NCBI GenBank assembly: GCA_963751665.1
Contig: CAVVVF010000004.1
Location: 186,001-250,000 of the forward strand
Reading direction: 5' to 3'
Origin: AC-69 sp963751665
GTDB taxonomy: Bacteria; Actinomycetota; UBA4738; HRBIN12
Length of the DNA: 64,000 nt
Shown here: one piece after another, positions 48,060-57,245 of the stretch
Position numbering within the stretch: the stretch's first letter is position 1
Layout of the letters: every line of letters begins with the position of its first letter
Program-made: the position numbers and the translations under genes
The notes under the pieces: model-generated
Told to the model about the DNA's origin: nothing
Databases searched by the model: none
What the model saw: only the letters and a program-made list of their open reading frames with translations

Positions 48060-48507
48060 ATGAGGCGTCTGGCGCTGATGCTGGCGGTCTCGGTTTCCGT
48101 TCTGCTCTCGGGGGTGGCGGTTGCCTCGGTGATGGCGAGTTCCGGGCAGTCGCCGAATCCTACCGCGGGCGACCGGTCGGATCACCACGAGACAGCCGAT
48201 GAGGCCGGCGTCCACGGCGGGCCGATCGATCGGTTCCACGGCTCGGGCTCCTGCGGGCTCACGAGCGTCTGGGGCGCTCCCGGGGAACTGGACCCACGGC
48301 GACTACGTGAGCGCGGTGGCCACGGCGACGGGGGACTCCACGATGATCGTCCAGGCCGCCCAGAGCGACTGCGGCAAGCCCATGGTGGCGGTGAACCACG
48401 GCGGCTCGCCCATCGGCGGCCTTCCGTCCGAGGCGGCCCCGCAAGCGAAGGAGCATGCGGCGGCGCACGTCGGAGCGGGGACACCCGGAGGCTCGCCCGG
48501 GAGCTGA
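48060..48507 (+). CDS. Small secreted protein, frameshifted
   Basis: Start ATG 48060 with GGGAGGA upstream. Signal MRRLALMLAVSVSVLLSGVAVASV, then a His/Asp/Glu-rich stretch (DRSDHHETADEAGVHGG). Near 48285 the frame slips; the continuation reads NWTHGDYVSAVATATGDSTMIVQAAQSDCGKPMVAVNHGG to a stop at 48505-48507. About 150 aa. One cysteine pair possible (CGLTS, DCGKP). No family recognised; many Actinobacteria have such small exported proteins. Confidence 0.55.
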
Positions 48508-48521
48508 CCGGACTCCGGACG

Positions 48522-49152
48522 CTATTCGATGATCCCCAGCCGAAAGGCCTTGACCACCGCGTCGGTCCGATCGCCCACCTCGAGGCGCTTGAAGATCCGC
48601 GCGACATGGGTCTTCACCGTGGTCGGCGAGAGCCCGAGCGACTCGGCGATCTGGCGATTGCGGTAGCCCCGTCCCAACAGGTGCAGCACGTCCATCTCTC
48701 GCCTGGTCAACCCGTACTGCTCGCCGCGTGACTTTCCTTCCCCCGCCAGGGCATCCCACACGCTGTTGTCGAGCACCGCGTGGCCGTGCGCGACCATCCG
48801 AACGGTATCGAGCACTTCCTCGCCTTCGGCGGTCTTCAGGACGTAGGCCTTTGCCCCCGCCCTCATCGCCTCGGTCGCGTACGCCGGGTCCTCGTAGGCG
48901 GTCAGGATGATGACGCTGGACGTCGGGATGCTGGCGGCTCAGCCTGCGGGTGACCTCCAGGCCGTCGATCCCCGGAAGCCGGATGTCGACGAGGAAGACC
49001 TCCGGCTCGCCGGCCTCGGATCCGGCGAGCTCCATCGCCTCCTCGCCGTCGGCGGCCTCGCCCACCACCACCATGTCGCCCGCCGATTCCAGGAGCTGGA
49101 CGAGGCCCTCGCGTGCCAGGGGATGGTCCTCGGCGACGCCGACCCTGATCAC
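48522..49152 (-). CDS. NarL/LuxR-type response regulator, frameshifted
   Basis: Receiver domain starts VIRVGVAEDHPLAREGLVQLLES; phospho-acceptor Asp in EVFLVDIRLPGIDGLEV. Near 48925 the frame slips; the continuation carries MRAGAKAYVLKTAEGEEVLDT (conserved Lys) and a LuxR helix-turn-helix (YGLTRREMDVLHLLGRGYRNRQIAESLGLSPTTVKTHVARIF). Start GTG 49152 is a best guess. No partner kinase nearby. It lies between the surface-protein and sugar genes and could regulate either; that is positional inference. Confidence 0.82.
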
Positions 49153-49381
49153 CTTGTCCGGCGTGATCTGTGCCCCACCTTCTCGCGACTTCCTTGGTGA
49201 TCGGTTTCTCACCCTGGGGCCGCCGCGTCTATCCCTCCCTCGCGGGATTCCAGACGGCGAATGGTCTTCCCCCATCTGCCCGGCAGAGGGGTCGGCGCGA
49301 CGGAGATGAAGCAATGCCGTTCGCCTATCGGTTCGGCGAGTGTGGCCGTGGGATTATCGGCCCGTGGCCGACCCCGGTGAG

Positions 49382-51647
49382 ATGGCGGCGCCCGTTCGAG
49401 AGGCGCGGTGGGACGAGGCCGTCCCTCGGCGCCCTCCGGCGCCGAGATGGAGGACCCGGGTGCGACGGCGCCTCGGCCGGCTCCCGGAGCTTCCTTCGGA
49501 CGAGGGCAAGCGGCTCGGGCCGCTAGCCCTCGTCGCCATCGCCGTCGGGTTCAACCTCTACGTCCTGCGGGCCGAGATCCTGCCGGTCCTGTACCTGAAC
49601 GACAGCTCCGTGCACCTGTCGATGGTTCGGTGGGCGGTCGCGCGGATGCAGGAGGGCCACCTGCCGTTCGACGGCTGGTACCCCTACCTCGGCCTGGGGT
49701 CCTCGCTCTTCCATCACTACCAGAGCCTGCCGCACACCTTGACGGGCACGCTGGGGCTGGCCATCGGAGCCGACCGGGCCTACGCGGGAACGCTGTACGT
49801 CCTGCTGGCCACGTGGCCCATCAGCGTGTACCTGGGCGCGCGGTGGCTGGGGTGGGAACGGTGGGCGGCGGGGGCCGCGGCGCTCGTCTCCCCGCTCGTC
49901 CTGAGCACCCCCGGGTACGGCTACGAGCACGGCAGCTACACGTGGCGCGGCCTCGGCGTGTGGTCGCAGGAGTGGGCGATGTGGCTGCTCCCGCTGGCAC
50001 TCGGCCTGTCGTGGCGGGCGGTGAGCCGGAGCACGCCGACCCGCTACGCGGTCGCCGCGCTCGTCGTGGGGCTCACCGCGGCCTGTCACTTCCTCACCGG
50101 CTACCTCGCGTTCCTGGCGATCGGGGTGTGGGTGCTGATCCGCCCGAGCGAGCTGTGGAAGCGCATCGGCCGGGCGGCGCTGGTGGGGTTCGGGGCGCTC
50201 CTGATCATCTCCTGGGTGGTCGTTCCGCTCCTCCTCGACAGCCGATGGACCAGCCAGAGCCGGTACCTGAAGGGGACCTTCTGGTTCGACTCCTTCGGCG
50301 CGCGCAAGGTCCTGGCATGGCTGTTCACGGGGCAGCTCTTCGACGGGACCCGGACGATCCCCGTGATCAGCGTGCTCGTCGCGGTCGGAGCGGGCGTCTG
50401 CATCGCGCGCTTCCGTCGTGACGAACGCGCGCGGGCGCTGCTCGGCCTGCTCGCGCTCTCGCTGCTGCTGTTCTTCGGCCGGCCCACGCTGGGGCCGTTG
50501 CTGAAGCTGCTGCCGGGGAGCGACGACCTGCTGCTGCACCGGTACATCATGGGCGTGCACCTTGCGGGCATCATGCTCGCGGGCGTGGGCGGGGCCTGGC
50601 TCGGCCTGGCCGCGGTGCGGGGTGTGCGACGGCTCGGCTCCCAGCGTGGCGCCTGCGGTGAGGACGGCCGGAGTCGCCGTGGCCTGCTTCGTCGTCCTCG
50701 CGCCCGCGGTGGGGGAGCGGTGGGCGTTCGACCAGAGGGACGTCGGTTGGGTCCGACACCAGCGGACGATCGACGCAACCGACGGCGCCGCCATCCGCTC
50801 GCTGGTCGAGGAGGCCAAGGCCCGCGGGCCAGGTCGGATCTACGCCGGGCTGTCGGGCGGCTGGGGCGCGAACTTCCGGCTGTGGGAGGTGCCGGTGTAC
50901 TCGGCCCTGCTCGCCTACGGTGCCGACAGCGTCGGGTTCGTGCTTCGGACGACATCGCTCTCGTCTGACTTCGAAGGCCTCTTCGACGATGGGAATCCCT
51001 CGCAGTACGACATGTTCGACGTCCGCTATCTGATCCTTCCGGCCACCCGGCAGCCGACGGTGCCGGCGACCCTGCTCGACACGCGCAACGGCAACACGCT
51101 GTGGGAGGTCCCGACCAGTGGGTACGTCCAGGTGGTGGACGCCGTCCTTCCGCCGATCACGGCCGATCGAAGCAACCTGTCGCGCCGAGCCGAGTCCTTC
51201 CTGTCGTCCAGCCAGCTCGTTGCAGGGCAGTTCCCGACCGTCGCGTTCGCCGGGGAGCCTGCGGCCCCTCCCACCTTCGCCGGTGGCGAGCCCCCGTCGG
51301 GCCCGGCGGGCTCCATCGAGTTCGAGGACGACCGGCTCGCCGATGGACTCGTCACCGCGCAGATCGTGGCCAATCGCCCGGCCATGGTCATCCTGAAGTC
51401 GTCCTTCGATCCCAGGTGGGAGGTCGTGGTCGACGGGGTGCCGCTCGCGCCGCAGATGGCGGCCCCCAGCTTCGTGGCGCGCGAGGTGCCGGCGGGCCGG
51501 CACTCGATCGCGTTCCGCTATCGGCCGTTCCCTCGCTACGACCTGCTGTTCGGGATCGGCGCGCTCGCGTTCGTGGGGCTGTGGTTCGGGCCGGGCCTCG
51601 TGGCGTGGCGGGTTCGGGGGCATCGCCGGCGGCGGGAGGCCCGGTGA
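49382..51647 (+). CDS. Large polytopic membrane protein (GT-C / YfhO-like), frameshifted
   Basis: About 755 aa. The N-terminal two-thirds is a chain of hydrophobic helices with a first loop VLYLNDSSVHLSMVRWAVARMQEGHLPFDGWYPYLGLGSSLFHHYQSLPH, like 6-pyruvoyl-tetrahydropterin-synthase-related and GT-C glycosyltransferases. After one slip near 50640 the C-terminal part is a soluble beta domain (IVANRPAMVILKSSFDPRWEVVVDGVPLAP...RYRPF) and a final helix, as in YfhO-type proteins. Start uncertain (ATG 49382; earlier GTGs exist). Stop overlaps the next gene (GTGA). Likely adds or handles a polyprenyl-linked sugar. Confidence 0.7.
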
Positions 51648-52214
51648 GCGGAGCGCGGACCCCGTCCGAAGGCGTGCCCCCCACCTCGATCCATCCCACC
51701 GCGGTGGTGGAGGACGGCGCGCAGATCGGGGCCGGCACCAGAGTCTGGCATCACGTCCACGTCCGGAGCGGGGCCCGCATCGGGGAACGGTGCGTCCTCG
51801 GCAAGTCCGTCTTCGTCGATTCGGGCGCGGTGGTCGGGTCGGGATGCAAGGTCCAGAACTTCGTGTCGATCTACTCGGGCGTGACGCTCGAGGACGACGT
51901 GTTCGTGGGACCCTCCGCCGTGTTCACGAACGATCGGTACCCCCGGGCGAGCGGGGAAGGCTGGGAGCCGCTGCCGACGCTGGTGCGGCAGGGGCGCCTC
52001 GATCGGCGCGAACGCGACGATCCTCCCCGGCCTGACCATCGGGGAGTGGGCGATGGTCGGCGCCGGTGCGGTCGTGACCAGGGACGTCGAGCCCCACCGG
52101 CTGGTCGCCGGCAACCCGGCTAAGGCCGTGGGATGGGCGTGCCGATGCGGCAGGAGGGTCCCGGGGGGGCCCGGTGCAGCCTGTCCTTCGTGCGGCGAGG
52201 TGCTGTCGTTGTGA
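51644..52214 (+). CDS. Left-handed beta-helix N-acetyltransferase (WlbB-like), frameshifted
   Basis: Hexapeptide-repeat transferase: IHPTAVVEDGAQIGAGTRVWHHVHVRSGARIGERCVLGKSVFVDSGAVVGSGCKVQNFVSIYSGVTLEDDVFVGPSAVFTND. This matches WlbB/WbpD, which N-acetylates UDP-2-acetamido-3-amino sugars. An extra base near 51990 shifts frame; the rest reads SIGANATILPGLTIGEWAMVGAGAVVTRDV...GNPAKAVGWACRCG and ends with a small zinc-ribbon-like CRCG...CPSCG tail. Overlaps its neighbours at both ends by 4 bases (GTGA), so a tight operon with the aminotransferase. Confidence 0.82.
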
Positions 52215-53329
52215 GCGACGTGGTGGACATGGGGGGCCCGCGTATCGGCGACGAGGAGCGGGAGGCGGTCGATCGCGTCCTTCGGAGCGGCCGCCTGGCG
52301 CAGGGCCCGGAGGTGGAGGCGTTCGAGGCGGAGCTGGCCCGCGACCTCGCCGGGACGGCCCACGCGGTGGCGGTGGCCTCCGGCAGCGCGGCGCTCGATC
52401 TCTGTCTCGTCGCGCTCGGCGTCGGGCGAGGGGGACGAGGTGGTGACCACGCCGTTCACGTTCCCCGCGACCGTGAACGCCGCGCTTCGATCGGGCGCGA
52501 CCGTCCGCTTCGCCGACATCGGCGATGATTTCCTTCTCGATCCGGAGGCCGCGGCAGAGGCGCTCACGGATCGGACCACGCTGATCCTGGCGGTGCACCT
52601 GTACGGGCTGCCGTGCGACGCGCGACGCGCTCGCCGCCCTGGGCCGGCCGGTGCTCGAGGACGCGGCCCAGGCGCACCTCGCGACCCTTGGCGGCCGGTC
52701 GGGCCGGCAGCCTCGGCGTTGCCGGGTGCTTCTCCTTCTACGCGTCCAAGAACATGACCACCGGCGAGGGCGGCGCCGTCACGACCGGCGACCCGGAGCT
52801 TGCCGAGCGCCTGCGGGTCCTTCGGAACCAGGGGATGCGGGGCCGCTACGACTTCGCCGCGATCGGGTGGAACCTCCGGCTGACGGAGGTGGCCGCCGCG
52901 ATCGGCCGGGAGCAGCTCCGGCGCCTTCCCGCGTGGACGGCCGCCCGCCGGCGGGTGGCGTCGATGCTGTCGGAGGCGCTCGGCGACATCGAGGGCGTGA
53001 TCCTGCCCGCCGTGCCCGCGGGGCGGGATCACGCCTGGCACCGGTACACGATCCGGCTCGACCCCTCGATCGACCGCGACGCGGTCGGGGCCAAGATGGA
53101 GGCCGACGGGATCGAGGCCCGCGTGTACTACCCGCAGGTCGTTCCGGACATGGAGCCGTACGTCGGGCATCCCCGGATCGACGTGAGCCAGCCGCTCGAG
53201 CGTGCTCGGGCTGCGGCCCGCACGGTGCTCTCGGTCCCGTGCCACCCCGGCATCGGGGAGGCAGACGTGGCCCGGATGGCGGGCTCGCTTCGGGCCGCCC
53301 TGTCCTCCGCCGGCGGGGGTCGGCCATGA
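52211..53329 (+). CDS. DegT/DnrJ/EryC1/StrS aminotransferase (WlbC-like), frameshifted
   Basis: PLP sugar aminotransferase. Start GTG 52211 (VSDVVDMGGPRIGDEEREAVDRVLRSGRLAQGPEVEAFE), AVASGSAALDLCLVALGVG, then slips near 52427, 52620 and 52705; restored reading gives TTPFTFPATVNAALRSGATV, LPCDADALAALGRPVLEDAAQAH and the PLP lysine motif SFYASKNMTTGEGG. The remainder is intact (NLRLTEVAAAIGREQLRRL). With WlbA- and WlbB-like neighbours it should convert a 3-keto UDP-sugar to the 3-amino form. Stop overlaps the next ATG. Confidence 0.84.
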
Positions 53330-54276
53330 CGGTCTCGGTGGTGGTGGTGGGCGGTGGGTTCATGGGGACGAACCACGCGCGCGTCCTTTCGGCCCTCCCC
53401 GGAGCCCAGCTCGTCGCGATCGTGGACCGCGACCAGGCGCGAGGGCGCCTGGTCGCGGCCGAGTTCGGCTGCGACTACGCGGCGTCGATGGACGATGTCG
53501 GCGTCCACGTGGACGCCGCCATCATCGCCACGCCGACCGAGACCCACCGCGCGGTTGCCGTCCAGGCCCTGGCCCGCGGGTGGAACGTGCTGGTTGAGAA
53601 GCCCTTCGCCCCCACCATCCGGGAGGCCGAGGAGATCGTGTCCGCCGCCGAGGACGCGAATCGCATCCTCGCCGTCGGCCACATCGAGCGGTTCAACCCC
53701 GTGTGCCTGGACCTGCCGAGGTTCGTGACCGAGCCGCTGTTCATCCAGACCCGCCGGCTGTCTCCCTACAGCGAGCGGGTCAAGGAGGGCGTCGTGCGGG
53801 ACATGATGATCCACGACGTCGACCTGGTCCTGTGGCTGGCCCATTCGGAGCCGGTGCGCGTCACGGCCGACGTCTCGTCGTGGCGCTCGGCCACCGAGGA
53901 CCTGGCCATCGCCACGATCGTCTTCGCCTCCGGCCTGGTGGCGCACTTGACCGCCACCCGCGTCGGACAGGACAAGGTCCGGCAGATGGACATCCTCCAA
54001 CGTGAATCGCTTGTGAATGCCGACCTCCTGCGGCAGGACATCACGATCCGCCGCCAAGCCACCGCGGAGTACCCCGAGTCGGGGGCCCGTCGGCTGAAGG
54101 AGGCCTCGGTCATGGAGATCCCGTACCTCGAGCACCGTGGGGAGCCCCTGTGGCTGGAGCTCCAGGACTTCGTGGACGCCGTCGCGTCGGGCGGCAGGCC
54201 GCTGGTCGACGGGCGGGCCGGGGTGGCGGCGCTCACCCTGTGCGAGCGGATCCTGGACGCGGCGAAGCGGGACTGA
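53326..54276 (+). CDS. Gfo/Idh/MocA-family oxidoreductase (WlbA-like)
   Basis: 316-aa NAD(P)-dependent dehydrogenase, intact. Rossmann start VVVVGGGFMGTNHARVLSAL, then AAIIATPTETHRAVAVQAL and the catalytic-region motif NVLVEKPFAPTIREAEEIV; the C-terminal half has GHIERFNPVC and RDMMIHDVDLVLWLAHSEP. In Wlb/Wbp pathways this enzyme oxidises C3 of a UDP-GlcNAc-derived uronic acid. Gene order acetyltransferase, aminotransferase, oxidoreductase supports that assignment, but the 6-dehydrogenase is not in the window. Confidence 0.86.
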   Translation: MTVSVVVVGGGFMGTNHARVLSALPGAQLVAIVDRDQARGRLVAAEFGCDYAASMDDVGVHVDAAIIATPTETHRAVAVQALARGWNVLVEKPFAPTIREAEEIVSAAEDANRILAVGHIERFNPVCLDLPRFVTEPLFIQTRRLSPYSERVKEGVVRDMMIHDVDLVLWLAHSEPVRVTADVSSWRSATEDLAIATIVFASGLVAHLTATRVGQDKVRQMDILQRESLVNADLLRQDITIRRQATAEYPESGARRLKEASVMEIPYLEHRGEPLWLELQDFVDAVASGGRPLVDGRAGVAALTLCERILDAAKRD

Positions 54277-54281
54277 TCGGG

Positions 54282-55214
54282 ATGTACAAGGGCCTTCGCG
54301 TCGCCGTGGTCGTCCCCGCCTTCAACGAGGAGGCGCTGATCGGGACGACCATCTCCACCCTCCCCGACCTCGTCGACCACATCATCCTGGTGGACGACGC
54401 CAGCACCGACGCCACCGCGGAGAAGGCCCGGGCCGCCGGGGACGAGCGCCTCGATGTGATCACGCACGAGCGGAACCGGGGCGTTGGTGGGGCGGTGCTC
54501 ACCGGGCACCGGCGAGCCATCGAGATCGGCGCGGACGTTTCGGTCGTGATGGCCGGCGACGCCCAGATGGACCCGGACTACCTGCCGGCCCTCCTCGACC
54601 CCATCGGCGACGACGGGTACGACTTCTCCAAGGCCGACCGGTTCTTCGACTTCGGCTCGTACGAGGGGATGCCGCGGGCTCGCGTGATCGGCAACGTCCT
54701 GGTGGGCTTCCTGGCCAAGGCCTCGACCGGCTACTGGCACCTGTTCGACCCGTTGAACGGGTACACGGCCATCCGCACCGCAGCGCTCCGCCGCCTGCCT
54801 CTGGACAGGATCCGGCGGGACTACTCGTTCGAGTGCGATCTGCTCGGCTACCTCAACATCATCCACGCGAAGGGCAAGGACGTTCCGGTGCCGGCCGTGT
54901 ACGGTGAGGAACGATCGGGGATCCGGCTGTTCCGCGCCGGGCGCAAGCTGCTGTGGTCGCTGTGGAAGGGCTTCTGGCGCCGGATGATGTGGAAGTACCT
55001 GCTGTGGTCGTTCTCGCCGATCGCCATCTTCCTGTTCGCCGGGCTCGCCCTCTGCCTGTGGGGGATCGGGTTCGGGATCGGGATCGGGATGGCCACCCTG
55101 GGCCCGCCGGAGGCCTCGGCCGCGACCGTGCTGATCTCCGTGGGCCCACTCCTGGTGGGGATCAACCTGCTGATCGTGGCCTGGGTGCTCGACGTCCTCG
55201 AGAGCCCTCGGTAG
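54282..55214 (+). CDS. Family 2 glycosyltransferase, membrane-anchored
   Basis: 310 aa. GT-A fold start VAVVVPAFNEEALIGTTISTL, nucleotide-binding ILVDDASTDAT, DXD-like MAGDAQMDPDYLPALL, acceptor region NGYTAIRTAALRRLPLDRIRRDYSFECDLL. Two hydrophobic helices at the C-terminus (SPIAIFLFAGLALCLWGIGFGIGIG and VLISVGPLLVGINLLIVAWVL). Resembles dolichyl/undecaprenyl-phosphate sugar transferases. Starts 5 bases after the WlbA-like gene, so likely uses its product or charges the lipid carrier. ATG 54282. Confidence 0.88.
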   Translation: MYKGLRVAVVVPAFNEEALIGTTISTLPDLVDHIILVDDASTDATAEKARAAGDERLDVITHERNRGVGGAVLTGHRRAIEIGADVSVVMAGDAQMDPDYLPALLDPIGDDGYDFSKADRFFDFGSYEGMPRARVIGNVLVGFLAKASTGYWHLFDPLNGYTAIRTAALRRLPLDRIRRDYSFECDLLGYLNIIHAKGKDVPVPAVYGEERSGIRLFRAGRKLLWSLWKGFWRRMMWKYLLWSFSPIAIFLFAGLALCLWGIGFGIGIGMATLGPPEASAATVLISVGPLLVGINLLIVAWVLDVLESPR

Positions 55215-55226
55215 CGGCCCTCGACC

Positions 55227-56120
55227 TCACGCTCGCGAGCGGACCTCTCCTCCGGAGACGGCGTACACGATGCCGCCGACCGCGCTCGATGCCAGGGTCA
55301 CGGCCAGGACGAGGAGCGCGAACGCCAGGGCCAGGTCGTGGCCGATCCCGTAGGTGGCCAGGCACCACACGTAAGCCGCCTCCCTGAACCCGAGTCCGTT
55401 GATGGAGAGCGGGAGAGCCGTCGTGAGCGTGGCGATCAGGACCATCGCGGGCAGAGCCGCGACCGGAAGCGAGATCCCGAGGGAGTCGGCGAGGAGCGCG
55501 TTCACGGCCACCAGCAATACCGCGGAGACCACCCCCACCACCGTGCCCCACCGGACCGCCTGAGGTTCTCGGCCCGCCGTGGCGAAGGCCTGCCCGAACA
55601 TCCGGAGCCGCGAGGCAAAGCCGGTGGTGTTGTCGGCACTCGACCACCTTGGCGCCAGCCACAACGCGACCGTCGAGCCCGCCAGGACCCCGATGCCGAG
55701 GATCAGGGCCGCCACGATCACCCTGTCGCCGTGGCCCGCCGCCAGTCGCCAGCCGCACCCGGCCAGCCCCAGGAGGGCCAGGCCGGCCAGCCCGGCCAGC
55801 CGGTCGAGGACCGCGGTGGCAAGGGGCGGCGCCAGGCCCGCCCGGTCGCGGAGGCGGAACGATTTGTAGGCGTCGCCCCCGAACCCCGTCGGCAGGAAGG
55901 CGTTGAAGAACGTCCCGACGAAGGTGAGGCGAAGGAGGGCGGGAGCCGGCAACGCGAGACCCAGGGGCCGGAGGAACAGCTGCCAACGGAGGGCGTTCAC
56001 CACCAGCCCGGCGAGCAGCACGACGAAGGCCAGCGCCACCTCCCCTGCCCGCGCACGCGCCAGTGAGTGGGCCAAGGCGTGAACGTCGGCCCGAGCCAGC
56101 AGGAGGACGACGATGAGCAC
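55227..56120 (-). CDS. Flippase-like membrane protein (UPF0104 / LPG-synthase transmembrane family)
   Basis: 297 aa, about eight hydrophobic helices. Family landmarks: NALRWQLFLRPLGLALP, RLTFVGTFFNAFLPTGFGGDAYKSFRLRDR, and C-terminal LPLSINGLGFREAAYVWCL. Proteins of this group accompany polyprenyl-linked glycan pathways and phosphatidylglycerol lysylation; the exact role is not set. GTG 56120 is the first good start; in-frame sequence upstream has no clear alternative. Convergent with the glycosyltransferase gene (12-base gap). Confidence 0.83.
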   Translation of the reverse strand: MLIVVLLLARADVHALAHSLARARAGEVALAFVVLLAGLVVNALRWQLFLRPLGLALPAPALLRLTFVGTFFNAFLPTGFGGDAYKSFRLRDRAGLAPPLATAVLDRLAGLAGLALLGLAGCGWRLAAGHGDRVIVAALILGIGVLAGSTVALWLAPRWSSADNTTGFASRLRMFGQAFATAGREPQAVRWGTVVGVVSAVLLVAVNALLADSLGISLPVAALPAMVLIATLTTALPLSINGLGFREAAYVWCLATYGIGHDLALAFALLVLAVTLASSAVGGIVYAVSGGEVRSRA

Positions 56121-56216
56121 CCCAACCGCGGCCCGGAGCCCGATCCGGAGGACGCGCCCGCCGGACCGGGATCCGACCGGCGGCGAGGTGGGCAGGTGGT
56201 TCTCGATGACCGAGGC

Positions 56217-56831
56217 CTAGGGTGAGGGTGAGGGGGTGGCGGAGGCGGAGGCCTGAGGCCCGACCGACGCACTCGGCTGCGGCGCCGGGCTCGCCAGGAG
56301 ATCCTCGGGGATCCGACTGGCGAGCGTCGGATCGAGTCCCACGGCGATGGCCAGCTCGGCCTTGCCCTTCTTCGGCTGGCCGTTGTCCACCAGCAGGAAT
56401 CCCAGGTTCAGGTGGGCCGCCGCGTAGCTCGCGTCGATCTCGATCACGTGCCGGTACAGGTCGATGGGCTCCTGCCCGCCGCCCTCCGCCGTTCGAAGGA
56501 TGGCCAGGTTGAACAACGCGGGCACGAAGTCGGGATCGATCGTGAGCGCGATCCGGTAGTTGGACTCGGCCGATCCGCCGTCCCCTCGTGCCTGCTCGAT
56601 GACCCCGAGGTTGTAGTAGGCGAACTTGTTCCGAGGGTCGTAGACGAGCACCTTGCGGTAGTCGGCAGCGGCCTCGTCCAGCCGGCCCGCGGCATGCGCC
56701 TTCAGTCCGGCGGCCAGGGCTACCGAGGCCTGCTCGGCGTCGCTCTTGCTCTTGGAGCAGGCGCCCGCGAGGAGGACCACGAGGAGCAGGAGGGCCGGCC
56801 ATGTCCGGAGTCCCGCTCGAACCCGATTCAC
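56217..56831 (-). CDS. TPR-repeat lipoprotein
   Basis: 204 aa from GTG 56831 (GAAGGTGG upstream). Signal with lipobox (TWPALLLLVVLLAGACSKSK), then three tetratricopeptide repeats (GRLDEAAADYRKVLVYDPRNKFAYYNLGVIEQ, GSAESNYRIALTIDPDFVPALFNLAIL, EPIDLYRHVIEIDASYAAAHLNLGFLL) and a Pro/Ser-rich tail. An outer-face protein-interaction scaffold. Same strand and just upstream of the flippase-like gene. TPR lipoproteins often serve pilus or envelope assembly; that is only context here. Confidence 0.88.
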   Translation of the reverse strand: MNRVRAGLRTWPALLLLVVLLAGACSKSKSDAEQASVALAAGLKAHAAGRLDEAAADYRKVLVYDPRNKFAYYNLGVIEQARGDGGSAESNYRIALTIDPDFVPALFNLAILRTAEGGGQEPIDLYRHVIEIDASYAAAHLNLGFLLVDNGQPKKGKAELAIAVGLDPTLASRIPEDLLASPAPQPSASVGPQASASATPSPSP

Positions 56832-57245
56832 GCGACCACCTTCGCTCCTGTCTCGGATGCTACGCCACAACCGGGCCTCCACCCCTCAAGCGCATCTGTC
56901 TTGCTCGAACCGCCCGAAGCCGTGCGCGGGCGGGACGAACTTCAAGCTCGGCCGATCGGATGGGCCGCTTGAGCGCCGAGGGGAAAGCGCAAGGCCCCTC
57001 GAGGCCGGTTCTGCGGCGGTTCAAGATTCGGTCAAGGTCGGGAGGCGCACTCTCCTGCAACCCCCGGACGGCGGACAACCCATCCCCCGCGTCCCCCCCA
57101 CTACCCGGCTTGGGGTAGTCAGAAATACCGGGGGAAATACTGGTCGGAAGGTTCATTTTCCCCCAGGGGCTCCGATGGTCATAGAGCAAGGTGTCGGTCG
57201 TTCGCCGGACTCCCCGGGGCGCGGGCCGACCCTGTAGGTGGGGTC
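56832..57245. other. Intergenic region upstream of the collagen-like gene
   Basis: 414 bases with no convincing gene. Two imperfect inverted repeats can fold: CTACCC...GGGGTAG near 57100-57118 and GAGGGGAAAGCGCAAGGCCCCTC near 56977-57001. The three-copy pilus RNA element is not present here. Promoter for the + strand gene should lie in this region, but I cannot place it. Confidence 0.4.
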
